64,000 nt of DNA from contig NZ_WHZW01000003.1 of assembly GCF_010667685.1 (NCBI RefSeq), positions 107,855 to 171,854 of the forward strand, written 5' to 3'. The DNA comes from Bifidobacterium aerophilum. Its GTDB lineage: Bacteria; Actinomycetota; Actinomycetes; Actinomycetales; Bifidobacteriaceae. Numbering within the stretch: the stretch's first letter is position 1; each line of letters starts with the position of its first letter. The translations under genes were made by a program, and so were the position numbers. The notes under the pieces are model-generated. The model was not told the origin of the DNA and did not search any database. It was given only the letters and a program-made list of their open reading frames with translations. Positions 8,769 through 17,197 of this stretch are shown here, piece by piece.

Positions 8769-10181
8769 TTACTGACGCTTGGCGGCTTCCGCGGCCAGCG
8801 CCTCCTTCTGCGCGTCGACGGCCGCGACGAATTCGTCAAAGGTCGCCAGCTCCTTGTCGAGGTAGGCCACGACGTTGCGCGTCGCGTCCGGACCGTCGGC
8901 CTTGGCCAGCGGCAGCACGTCGTCGAGGTACGCGTCGCGAGCGTCGGTTTCGCCGTGCGCGCGCAGGAACAGGATCCACGCGGCGATCGCGCGGGCGGCC
9001 GGGGTGATCGGCTTGCCGTCGGCGAGCGCCTTCTTGGCGACCGGCGCGATGCGCACCGGCAGCTTCTGCGAGCCGTCTTCCGCGATGCGCAGCAGGTTGT
9101 CGTGCATGCGCGGGTTGGAGAAGCGTTCGATCAGCTTGGCACGGTAGTCGTCGGTGGAGATGGTCAGATAGCTGCTGGCCAGATCCCACCATTCGTTGAC
9201 CCATGCGCGGATCGTCGGATCGGCGATCGCCTCGCCGACGGTCTTGACGCCGAGCAGCGTGCCGATGTACGCCATCGACGTGTGCGCGCCGTTGAGCAGC
9301 CACAGCTTGCGGTGCTCGTACGGGGTCACGTCGTCGGTGATGACCGCGCCGACCTTGTCCCAGGCCGGGCGTCCCTTCGGGAAGTCGCCTTGGATGACCC
9401 ATTCGATGAACGGTTCGGTGCGCACCGGGAACTCGTCGTACCAGCCGAGTTCGTCGGCGACGGTCTGGCGGTCGGCGTCGGTGGTGCGCGGCGTGATGCG
9501 GTCGACCATCGAGGTGGCCCATGCGACGTTGTCGTTCGCCCAGTCGAGCAGGGTCGGGTCGACGGCCGTGATGGCCTGTTCGACGACCTTGCGGAAGGCG
9601 GCGCCGTTGCCGGCGAGGTTGTCGCACGGCAGGATCGTGATCGAGCCGGCGCCGGACGCGCGGCGGGCGAGCAGGCCGGCGGTCACCTTGGCGGGGATCG
9701 TGGTCAGTTCGGAGGTCTCGTGATCGGCTTTGAGCGCGGCGAGATCGGCGGCGACGGCCGGGTTGGCGACGTCGAGGTCGCCGTTGCGGTCGCGCATGTA
9801 GCCGGCTTCGGTGACGGTGGAGGTGACGATCGCGATGTTCGGATCGGCGAAGTAGCGGCGCAGCGCGGTGATGTCGTCGGCGGAGTGGATGGACGAGACG
9901 GAGGAGATGACCTCGAAATGGTCGCCGTCCTGGTTGGTGACGATGAGCGTGTAGACGTTGTCCTGCGGGGCGAGCGCGTCGAGCATGACGTTGTCGCCGG
10001 CGCGGCCGGTGAACGCGGCGATGCCCCAGTCGGCGGCGTCGGGCGCGTGTTCGGTGTAGAACGCCTGGTGGGCGCGGGTGAAGTTGCCGATGCCGAGGTG
10101 CAGGATGCGCTCGGGCGCGGCCTTGCGGCCGTGTTCGGCGCGGTTGAGCCGCGGCTTGGACGTGTATGTTGCTTCGGTCAT
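8769..10181 (-). CDS. uxuB: D-fructuronate reductase (mannitol dehydrogenase family)
   Basis: Likely NAD-dependent reduction of D-fructuronate to D-mannonate, the second step of glucuronate breakdown. The 470-residue product has the family's N-terminal nucleotide-binding start ILHLGIGNFTRAHQAFYTE and the C-terminal catalytic helix region KLWLLNGAHTSMAYIG, whose Lys is the family's proton relay. Mannitol, tagaturonate and fructuronate enzymes share this fold. The choice of fructuronate rests on its position 24 bases after uxaC and ahead of manD. A D-mannitol or D-arabinitol enzyme is less likely here. AAAGGA precedes the ATG by 8 bases. Confidence 0.87.
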   Translation of the reverse strand: MTEATYTSKPRLNRAEHGRKAAPERILHLGIGNFTRAHQAFYTEHAPDAADWGIAAFTGRAGDNVMLDALAPQDNVYTLIVTNQDGDHFEVISSVSSIHSADDITALRRYFADPNIAIVTSTVTEAGYMRDRNGDLDVANPAVAADLAALKADHETSELTTIPAKVTAGLLARRASGAGSITILPCDNLAGNGAAFRKVVEQAITAVDPTLLDWANDNVAWATSMVDRITPRTTDADRQTVADELGWYDEFPVRTEPFIEWVIQGDFPKGRPAWDKVGAVITDDVTPYEHRKLWLLNGAHTSMAYIGTLLGVKTVGEAIADPTIRAWVNEWWDLASSYLTISTDDYRAKLIERFSNPRMHDNLLRIAEDGSQKLPVRIAPVAKKALADGKPITPAARAIAAWILFLRAHGETDARDAYLDDVLPLAKADGPDATRNVVAYLDKELATFDEFVAAVDAQKEALAAEAAKRQ

Positions 10182-10205
10182 GATGTTGGTCCTTTGGTTG
10201 ACGAT

Positions 10206-11624
10206 TTACAGCTTGAACACCTTGGCGGGCTGGGCACAGACCGCGTCATGCACGATCTGCAGGCCCTCGTCGAGGCTGAGGCGGTGGTCGGCGACGAGCG
10301 TGGCCACGAACCGCGAGGTGAGGCGGCGGTTCATGTCGTGGCGGGCCGGGATCGAGCACAGCGCGCGTGTGTCGTCGATGAAGCCGGACAGCTTGGTGAA
10401 TCCGGCCGCGGTCACGACCGCCTGGAAGTAGCGCAGGATCGGTTCGGGCGCGTCGATGAACCACCACGGGGCGCCGACGTACAGCGCCGGGTAGAAGCCG
10501 GCGAGCGGGCCGAGCGAGCGGGAGTATTCGGTTTCGTCCATCGTGAACGCGACGAAGTGGAAGTCCGGGTTGTTGCCGTACTCGTTGAGCAGTGGGCGCA
10601 GTCCGGCCGCGAAGTCGACCTTGTCGGGGATGTCGGCGCCGGTGTCGGGGCCGAAATCGACGAAGTTTTGGTAGTCGTAGTTGCGGTAGACGGCCGGGTG
10701 GATGGTCATCGTCAGGCCGTCGGACTGGGCGAGCTTGGCCTGGTCATTGACGAAGTGACGGCGCAGACGGGTCGCGTCGGTCTTGCTGATCGACCCCTTG
10801 AGCGCCTGCGCGTACAGGTCGCGGGCCTCGGCGTCGGTCAGGCGGGCGGTGCCGGCGTCGGCGTGCGAATGGTCGGACGCAACCGCGCCGTGCTCCTTGA
10901 AGTACAGGCGACGGCGGCGCATGGCCTCGTAGAAGCCGTCGTACGTGGACGTGTCCACGCCGGCCGCCTTGCCGAGCGCGGCGACGAGTTCCGGCCAGTC
11001 GACGCGCGCCGGCTCAAGGTACTTGTCCGGGCGGAAGCACGGGGCGACACGCACGCCGAACTCCTTGTCGGCCGCGACCTGGTCATGCAGGTGCAGGTCG
11101 TCGACCGGATCGTCGGTGGTGGAGATGAAGCTGATGTTGAACTTCTTGACGAGCTTGCGGGTCGTGAAGTCGTCGGTGGCGAGCAGCGCGTTGAGTTCGT
11201 CGTAGATCTCGCCGGCCGTTTCGGGGCCGAACTGCCTGGTGATGCCGAAGACATTGCGCAGCGAGTCCTCGAACCAGTAGCGCATCGGCGTGCCGGCGAA
11301 CGCGGCCCAGTGCTTGCCGAGCAGCAGGAACGCGTTGCGCGCCTGTTCGGGGGTGAAGTCCTTCTGGTTGACGCCGAGGTCGGCGAGGCTTTCGCCGCAG
11401 GTGTGCAGCACGCGGGTCACGTAATGGTCGGGCGTGATGAACAGGCTGGTCGGGTCGGAGAAGTGCTGTTCTTCGGCGAACCAGCTGATCGGCACGTGGC
11501 CGTGCGGGGAGATGATCGGCAGGTCCTTCACCGATTCGTACAACGTGCGGGCGATGTCGCGCGTGGGCTGTTCGGGAGGAAGCAGGCGATCGGGATTCAA
11601 ATCAAACTGCACTGGTTGAGTCAT
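10206..11624 (-). CDS. uxaC: Uronate isomerase
   Basis: Isomerises D-glucuronate to D-fructuronate (and D-galacturonate to D-tagaturonate), the entry step of the pathway encoded here. The 472-residue product has the amidohydrolase-fold metal motif SPHGHV near residue 41, a conserved FISTTDDPVDDLHLH segment, and C-terminal IDDTRALCSIPARHD. The start at 11624 (MTQPV) is preferred over the longer frame because family alignments begin at about this point. GGAG lies only 2 bases before the ATG, so initiation may be weak or depend on the longer leader. It is the first gene of uxaC-uxuB-manD and is divergent from a LacI gene, with a palindrome 18 bases upstream. Confidence 0.93.
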   Translation of the reverse strand: MTQPVQFDLNPDRLLPPEQPTRDIARTLYESVKDLPIISPHGHVPISWFAEEQHFSDPTSLFITPDHYVTRVLHTCGESLADLGVNQKDFTPEQARNAFLLLGKHWAAFAGTPMRYWFEDSLRNVFGITRQFGPETAGEIYDELNALLATDDFTTRKLVKKFNISFISTTDDPVDDLHLHDQVAADKEFGVRVAPCFRPDKYLEPARVDWPELVAALGKAAGVDTSTYDGFYEAMRRRRLYFKEHGAVASDHSHADAGTARLTDAEARDLYAQALKGSISKTDATRLRRHFVNDQAKLAQSDGLTMTIHPAVYRNYDYQNFVDFGPDTGADIPDKVDFAAGLRPLLNEYGNNPDFHFVAFTMDETEYSRSLGPLAGFYPALYVGAPWWFIDAPEPILRYFQAVVTAAGFTKLSGFIDDTRALCSIPARHDMNRRLTSRFVATLVADHRLSLDEGLQIVHDAVCAQPAKVFKL

Positions 11625-11642
11625 GGCTCCATAGTCCCATGT

Positions 11643-11669
11643 TGGCAACAAATGGACGGTTTGTTGCCA
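11643..11669. promoter_or_regulatory. Perfect palindromic operator upstream of uxaC
   Basis: TGGCAACAAA and TTTGTTGCCA form a perfect 10-base inverted repeat around a 7-base spacer. It ends 18 bases from the uxaC start, where a repressor would block initiation. The half-site recurs twice next to the divergent LacI gene. Confidence 0.8.
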
Positions 11670-11751
11670 CGGTTTGCCGCCGTGCGCACTTCCGAGCACA
11701 CAGAGGCAAGACGCCTCGAACCGATCTCAATTCCAAACATCTCACGGCATA

Positions 11752-11771
11752 TGGCAACATTTGGCAACAAA
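11752..11771. promoter_or_regulatory. Two direct half-sites upstream of the LacI gene
   Basis: TGGCAACA at 11752 and TGGCAACAAA at 11762 repeat the half-site of the uxaC palindrome, here in the same direction and 10 bases apart. They lie about 75 bases before the LacI start, which fits autoregulation by the same protein. Confidence 0.68.
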
Positions 11772-11843
11772 CGACGGCAATCGGCAGTACGATGTATCTG
11801 AACAACATCGAGCACCATCCAACGTCGGAAATACGAGGCACCC

Positions 11844-12914
11844 ATGAGCGACGACGACACCGCGCACGAATCCGCACATCAACCGGCATCCGAATCCGCT
11901 CACGGACCGCACCGCCACGGTCGCGTGACGATCCGCGACGTGGCCGAGGCGGCGGGCGTCGCGCCGTCGACCGTCTCGCGCGCGTTCGCCAGGCCCGGCC
12001 GGGTCAGTGCGGAGACGACCGCGCACATCCGCGACGTGGCCCAGCGATTGGGATACCGGGCCGGCACGATCACCGCGCAAACCGCCGCGACCGACGGCGA
12101 GCCGAACGGCCTGCTCGCGATCGTCGTGGCCGACCTGCGCAACCCCGTGTACGCCGACTACACGCGCAGCGCCCAGCACCAGTGCCTGCGCAACGGCTAC
12201 GGTCTCATGGTCATCGACTCGGAGGAAACCGACAAACTCGAGAAAGCCGCGCTGCAGTCGGCCAGCAGACATATCGACGGCATCATCCTCGCCTCGTCGC
12301 GTCTGTCGGACGCCGGCATCCGCAAACTCGCCGAGATCAAGCCGCTCGTCGCGATCAACCGGTCGATCCAGGGCATCCAGTCGGTGATCGCGGACCCGAC
12401 GGCCGGCATGGAACAGGCGATCTCGCGGCTCGCGCAGCTCGGCCACGAATCGCTGTCGTACCTGGCCGGGCCGGAATCGTCGTGGCAGGACGGCGTGCGA
12501 TGGCGCACGCTGACCGCGATCTGCGGGCGGCACGGCGTACGCGTACGGCGGATCGGCGCAAGCGAACCGACATTCCACGGCGGATTCCTGTGCGGCGAGG
12601 CGTTCGTGCGCAATCCGACGAGCGCGGTATTGGCCTACAACGACATCATGGCGATCGGATTCATCACGTCGCTGCAGGCGCGGCGCATCTCGGTGCCGGG
12701 CGACGTGTCGGTGGTCGGCATCGACGACATCCAGCTCGGCGCGCTCGTGACGCCGACGCTGTCGACCGTGCATCTGGCGCGGTACCGTGCCGGCGAGACT
12801 GCGGTCGAGGAGGTGCTCGCGGCGGTGCGGCACGTCAACGACCCGCGCAACCGGCGGCCGATCATGTTCGATTCGCATTTCGTGGAGCGCGACAGCATCG
12901 GCATCGCTCGGTAA
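11844..12914 (+). CDS. LacI-family regulator, probably of the uronate operon
   Basis: A 356-residue LacI-type regulator with a His- and Ser-rich leader of about 27 residues, then the helix-turn-helix VTIRDVAEAAGVAPSTVSRAF and a ligand-binding domain ending VVGIDDIQLGALVTPTLSTV. It is divergent from uxaC-uxuB-manD and shares half-sites TGGCAACAAA with that promoter, so control of uronate breakdown is the simplest reading. Its inducer could be glucuronate, fructuronate or mannonate. Proteobacteria use GntR-type UxuR/ExuR for this task, so a LacI protein would be an independent solution. The ATG at 11844 has a modest GAGG site 5 bases upstream. Confidence 0.9.
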   Translation: MSDDDTAHESAHQPASESAHGPHRHGRVTIRDVAEAAGVAPSTVSRAFARPGRVSAETTAHIRDVAQRLGYRAGTITAQTAATDGEPNGLLAIVVADLRNPVYADYTRSAQHQCLRNGYGLMVIDSEETDKLEKAALQSASRHIDGIILASSRLSDAGIRKLAEIKPLVAINRSIQGIQSVIADPTAGMEQAISRLAQLGHESLSYLAGPESSWQDGVRWRTLTAICGRHGVRVRRIGASEPTFHGGFLCGEAFVRNPTSAVLAYNDIMAIGFITSLQARRISVPGDVSVVGIDDIQLGALVTPTLSTVHLARYRAGETAVEEVLAAVRHVNDPRNRRPIMFDSHFVERDSIGIAR

Positions 12915-12970
12915 GCCGGGCGGCGACCAGCGGAGGATTTCGCCATGCCGCCCCGCTCACGGCCCGGTTC

Positions 12971-13219
12971 GCAGGGCAAATCCAAAACTACTTCGCCGTT
13001 TGACCCTGCTCATAAGCCGACCCGCGGGGCAAGTCCAAGACGAGCTCACCATTCCGCCCCGTAAAGAGCACTCCCCGCGGGGCAAACCCCCGATGGTTTC
13101 GAGAATCACCCCGCGACCATGCCCTCTAGCGGGGCAAATTCATGATAGATCCGGGAACCACCCCGCAAACATGCCACTCAGCGGGGCAATTCCCGGAGCA
13201 TGACATGGAAATGCCCCGC
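12971..13219. repeat. Tandem array of five 38-39-nt hairpins with 14-nt linkers
   Basis: Hairpins occupy 12971-13009, 13024-13062, 13077-13114, 13129-13166 and 13181-13219. Each begins GCGGGGCAA or a variant and ends in the complement (CCCCGC). The first has GCAGGG paired with CCCTGC, a compensated change. Linkers between hairpins are exactly 14 bases each. A degenerate sixth copy seems to start near 12918 and a half copy lies at 13241. The array fills the 355-base gap between the convergent LacI and GH30 genes, which holds no gene. Confidence 0.85.
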
Positions 13220-13269
13220 TGGCGCGCATGAGATGAACCAACGGGGCAGCGAATCACGCGAGAGACGGA

Positions 13270-14820
13270 TCAGAACAGCGTCTCGTCGTGGTCGTCGGCC
13301 GGGTGCGGCGTGTAGGTGATCTTGAACTCGTCGTCGGCCGGAGCCTCGGACTCGTTGACCGGATGCTGCGACTTGTGCAGGCTCACGGTGCCGTATGCCG
13401 GAACCGTGACCTTCTGCCAGCGCGCGCCCTCGCCATTGATCGTCACCGCGGCCTCGATGTCCTCGCCCGTCGGGTTGTACAGGATCGCCGCGAGATCGCC
13501 GGTCGAATCGTTGACGAACGCGACCGAGCCGAGTCCGCCGTGGCGGCCGTCCGGCGTGCGGTTGGTGGAGGCGACGCGCTGCGAGCCGACGGTGACGTCC
13601 TGGCCGTAGTTGCGCAGCATGAAGTACTCGAGATTGCGCTTGACCTTGCCGGTGGACGAGTCGATGGTGATGACGCCGCGGCGTCCGGACGTGCCGGCCC
13701 AGCTCGGGAAGCCCTGCTCATCGAGCGCCATGTTCCACAGGTTGATCAGACCGATGCCGTTGCGCACGAGCCACGTGCCGATCTCGCCGAACATGACGTG
13801 GCTGGCCTCGTCGACGGTTTCGTCGAGCATGCAGCGGCGTTCGGTCATCGCGGCCTTCCACTGCGGGAACTGGCGGGTGCCGTTGTGGACCCACTCGGGC
13901 AGACCGGAGTAGGTGTGGAACGCGGCGCCGGCGAACGCGTTGGCCTGCGCGGGGGTCATGTACTCGCTCACCGGACGCTGGTAGAAGCGGAGGCTGTCGT
14001 CGCCGAAGTAGATCTCGACGTCCGGGAAGGTGCGGTCGAGCGCGGGGCGCAGGTATTCGCTGCCCCACTTGGCGAGTTCCTCGGGCGTCCACACGGTGAT
14101 CGGCCACGGGCAGCCGTTGCTCGGCTCGTTCTGCATGGTGACGGACGTGATGCGGATGCCGTACTTCGCGTACGCGGCGATGAACTTGACGAAGTACTGC
14201 GCGTACACGTAGTCGATGGTGTCCTGGTAACGGTAGCCGTTGCCGACGAATTCGCCGAGGCGCAGGCGGCCGGCGCCGTCGAGTCGGTTGGAGGTCTTCA
14301 TCCACGCGGGCGCGGACCACGGGGAGGCCATGATCTTGACGGCCGGGTTGATCGCGACGATCTCCTGCAGGACGGGGATGACGTTCTTGAGGTCCTTGGT
14401 CGCGTCGGGCGCGCCCGGCTCGCCTTCGCCGATGGAGAAGTAGTTGAGGCCCGCGTCGGCGACGACGCCTTCCGGCAGGTCGTCGTAGGAGTAGTACTTC
14501 TGGCTGGAGAAGTCGCAGGCGCCGATGGAGATGCGCACGGACGAGAAGCCGCCCTGTTCGGGATCGAACATTTCGGTGAGGATCGCGTGGCGCTGTTCGG
14601 CGGTCATCGACTGCATGAACAGGGATGCGGACGAGTCGGTGATGGCCGCGCCGCAGCCTTCCCAGTACTGGTAGCGGCGGGTCGGGTCGATGACGACGGT
14701 TTGCGCGCCGTTATGATCATTTTCGATCACCGGCGTTGCGATCGGCTTGCGGCGGTCGGTCAGATCGCCGGTCGTGCGCGTCCAGTATTCATATGCAAAC
14801 GGATTACGGGCCTCAGTCAT
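13270..14820 (-). CDS. GH30-family glycosidase, cytosolic
   Basis: Retaining beta-glycosidase of family 30. The 516-residue product has the barrel entry YQYWEGCGAAITDSSA, IMASPWSAPAWMK, the acid/base motif TMQNEPSNGCPWP with Glu232, and MLDETVDEAS with Glu334 as probable nucleophile, then a C-terminal beta-domain. Family members act on glucosylceramide, beta-1,6-glucan, beta-1,6-galactan, xylan or beta-xylosides, so the substrate is open. In this window beta-1,6-galactose or a glucuronyl-linked unit would make sense. No signal peptide. The start at 14820 follows GAGGGA and matches the protein's folded start. AGTGATC repeats and a TATAAT box lie upstream. Confidence 0.87.
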   Translation of the reverse strand: MTEARNPFAYEYWTRTTGDLTDRRKPIATPVIENDHNGAQTVVIDPTRRYQYWEGCGAAITDSSASLFMQSMTAEQRHAILTEMFDPEQGGFSSVRISIGACDFSSQKYYSYDDLPEGVVADAGLNYFSIGEGEPGAPDATKDLKNVIPVLQEIVAINPAVKIMASPWSAPAWMKTSNRLDGAGRLRLGEFVGNGYRYQDTIDYVYAQYFVKFIAAYAKYGIRITSVTMQNEPSNGCPWPITVWTPEELAKWGSEYLRPALDRTFPDVEIYFGDDSLRFYQRPVSEYMTPAQANAFAGAAFHTYSGLPEWVHNGTRQFPQWKAAMTERRCMLDETVDEASHVMFGEIGTWLVRNGIGLINLWNMALDEQGFPSWAGTSGRRGVITIDSSTGKVKRNLEYFMLRNYGQDVTVGSQRVASTNRTPDGRHGGLGSVAFVNDSTGDLAAILYNPTGEDIEAAVTINGEGARWQKVTVPAYGTVSLHKSQHPVNESEAPADDEFKITYTPHPADDHDETLF

Positions 14821-14823
14821 GAG

Positions 14824-14961
14824 GATCACTCCCTCGTGGTGTTGGATGATAACCGCGATTCGATCACTGCGATCGCATCGCAACCTCTAAACGATCACTA
14901 TTATACACAACTGCTCACTGCGACAGACCGAAATAATCCCTTTTTATCACTTTTGATCACT
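14824..14961 (-). promoter_or_regulatory. GH30 promoter with repeated AGTGATC sites
   Basis: On the minus strand a TATAAT box at 14900-14905 is followed at once by AGTGATC (14893-14899). The same heptamer recurs at 14955-14961, 14862-14868 and 14824-14830, with AGTGATA at 14945-14951. Sites flanking and touching the -10 box suggest repression. No recognisable -35 box is seen, and the regulator is unidentified. Confidence 0.62.
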
Positions 14962-15024
14962 ATGGGGAATGTTTGATCTCGACGTGAAGAACCGTCGCGC
15001 ACAGCACGCCTTATGCGACGTGCC

Positions 15025-15079
15025 TTGCTGAACGCGTCTTACACCGACAAGACACGTTCAGCAACGCATCTTGTCGGTG
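15025..15079. other. Two overlapping, mutually exclusive hairpins
   Basis: Hairpin A pairs TTGCTGAACG at 15025 with CGTTCAGCAA ending at 15064, extended by GTCTT/AAGAC. Hairpin B pairs CACCGACAAGA at 15042 with TCTTGTCGGTG ending at 15079. They share 15042-15064, so only one can form at a time. Neither has a T-run. They lie between the DUF4091 stop and the GH30 promoter. Confidence 0.7.
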
Positions 15080-15115
15080 CCGCTACCGCCGCGGCGCACA
15101 TCGTAGGCCGCGCCG

Positions 15116-17053
15116 TCACATGCCGAGATAGTCGACGATGGCTTGGTTGATGGCGTCGCGGCGGCCGAGCAACCATGCGGCACTGTGCGGATACCGGGCA
15201 AAAGTGAGCGGTTCCGCAAGCCCATCGGTCAGGATCGACAGGACCTGATCACGACTGGTGAGAGATTCGAGGAGACGACAGGCGCGCAGATCGTTCAACG
15301 CCTCCTCAAGCACCATGATGCGGATCGATTCCTCGGGCCTTCCGCCCGGCCCGGGGTAGACGAGGAACGCGTCGCCGGCCGCGAACCCTTCCGGGCACCC
15401 CGGCTCGGTGTACGGGTTGATCGCGCGTCGCGAATATTCGGTGTTGTAGAAGTTGAACCCCCAATGCAGGAATCCGGCCAGATCGTACACGTACAGCAGG
15501 AATCCGAGCACACGGTTGCGATACGAGGGCATCGCCATGAAACGGTTCGGCACGTCGACCGTCTGTACACAGCAATGGTACGTCCACAGGTCCTTCACAC
15601 CGGCTGCGACAAACGGCTCGATCCTGTTCTCAGCAGGCACCGGATGCTCGCAGGCGCCGCTGTCGTAGAACTCGATGTGGCTCAGCGCGTCCATGATCGG
15701 ATAACTCGTCAGATACGGCGCGACCACCGCCTTGGCGGCCAGATACGAATCGAGATTCTCATCGGTCGGCTCGTCGGAGACGTGGAACACCGTGCGGTCG
15801 GCGATGCCGAGCCGATGCAGCTCCCGATCGAGCGCCGGCAGGAACGCGGCGAGGAATTCAGGGTACCCGTCCGCAGTCGCCGACGTATCCCAGCCGAAGA
15901 CCCGCCGTTCCGTGCCGTCCACCGTGGCCATGATCTTCGGGCAGTGCTCGGCGCCCCACTGGGTGAACAGGTGACTCATCTCGAATCGGCGGATGCCGGC
16001 GCGGTCGCACATGCGCGTCCATCGTTCGAGCCGGCTGAAGTTGAACGACCACGAGCCGCCCGTCCGGGTCACGCCGACGAGCTGCGTGGTGGGGCGTTCG
16101 CCGCCGACTTCGGTGTCGAGCGGCGGAGTGAACAGCGGCGTGTAGATCATCGTCACACCGCGTTTGGCGGCGAGCGCCACGAACCGTTCCACGATGCGCC
16201 AATGCTCCTCGCCCCACACGGGCACCCCGTAGTACTGCGCGAGGCAGTCGGCGTGGAACCATTCGGTGTGCGCGATGTCGAGCGCGGGCAGCTGCACGGG
16301 AATGCGGCTGATCGATACGGCGGTTTCATTCACCGTCTCCCCATCAGGCGTTCGGAACTCCACAATAAGGCTACCTGACACAGGAACCGCGGACGGTTCC
16401 TCCACGTCCGCCGCATCGGGCCGCGATCCCGACACAATATTCGCAGAGGAACACGCATCCGCCACATCCGCCACGGACGCAAAAGGATCCTGCGCGCCAC
16501 ATTCTCGCCCCCCTGCATTCCGTTCACAACTTCGTGCGACATGTCCGTCATCCGACATCGCCGGCAGATCGATATCGACCCATAGCGATCGCCACTGATC
16601 GGGCATGAACGCGACCCAGCCGTTCGTGTCCTGCAGCAGGTCGGGATACAGTCCGGGCCGTTCGGACAGGTACATGTCGTCGGTTTTGCCGGGATAGCAC
16701 GGAAAATCGACCGGGACATCGCGCACCGCGCGAATATGCGCATATTCGGCAAATGCGCCGCGCATCGACACCCGCGTCACGAACTGGTTCACGCACGCAT
16801 CCCGCGCATGTCCGCCAGATTCCCCACCAATCTCACGCGTGACATCGCCCGATTCACCAGTCCCGCACAAACCGCTATCGGTATCCGCCGTATCTTCATG
16901 GCATTGATCATCCTCCACACGGTACGCCAGCTGGAACGACACCGTCTCCCCCGCCAGTCCGGTCACGCCGTCGATCGAGGGCAAAGCCCGCGCGTCATCG
17001 GACGGCAGCAGCTTCTCCAGCGAGCCAATGGGAATCACGCGATACGCAGCCAT
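15116..17053 (-). CDS. DUF4091 protein, GH123-like predicted glycosidase
   Basis: A 645-residue protein whose C-terminal half is a DUF4091-type barrel. The motif FHVSDEPTDEN places Asp427 and Glu428 at the site where GH123 beta-N-acetylgalactosaminidases carry their Asp-Glu catalytic pair. The region around DLWTYHCCVQTVDVPNRF and FLHWGFNFYN is also typical of the family. The N-terminal third is a beta-sandwich with low-complexity acidic inserts. No signal peptide, so it is expected in the cytosol. The start at 17053 follows AAAGGA by 7 bases. It is 144 bases downstream of the acetyltransferase gene and may be co-transcribed. Hexosaminidase action is an analogy; other linkages are possible. 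Confidence 0.72.
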   Translation of the reverse strand: MAAYRVIPIGSLEKLLPSDDARALPSIDGVTGLAGETVSFQLAYRVEDDQCHEDTADTDSGLCGTGESGDVTREIGGESGGHARDACVNQFVTRVSMRGAFAEYAHIRAVRDVPVDFPCYPGKTDDMYLSERPGLYPDLLQDTNGWVAFMPDQWRSLWVDIDLPAMSDDGHVARSCERNAGGRECGAQDPFASVADVADACSSANIVSGSRPDAADVEEPSAVPVSGSLIVEFRTPDGETVNETAVSISRIPVQLPALDIAHTEWFHADCLAQYYGVPVWGEEHWRIVERFVALAAKRGVTMIYTPLFTPPLDTEVGGERPTTQLVGVTRTGGSWSFNFSRLERWTRMCDRAGIRRFEMSHLFTQWGAEHCPKIMATVDGTERRVFGWDTSATADGYPEFLAAFLPALDRELHRLGIADRTVFHVSDEPTDENLDSYLAAKAVVAPYLTSYPIMDALSHIEFYDSGACEHPVPAENRIEPFVAAGVKDLWTYHCCVQTVDVPNRFMAMPSYRNRVLGFLLYVYDLAGFLHWGFNFYNTEYSRRAINPYTEPGCPEGFAAGDAFLVYPGPGGRPEESIRIMVLEEALNDLRACRLLESLTSRDQVLSILTDGLAEPLTFARYPHSAAWLLGRRDAINQAIVDYLGM

Positions 17054-17197
17054 GCCAGATCCTTTCTCGACCGTCACACGGTGACGCGGCGTCGTCACGC
17101 CACCATCATCGTCACCGTCATCAGTATCCCCCATCGCCGCCGGACTGTCATGCCGAACGCACCGTTCGCGACCGTCCGCCGATGCCGGTCCGCAACA

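Noticed and set aside
12915..13269. CRISPR array
   Set aside because: The period is regular, but only the stem ends are conserved and the linkers are 14 bases. There are no identical repeats of 25 or more bases and no cas genes.
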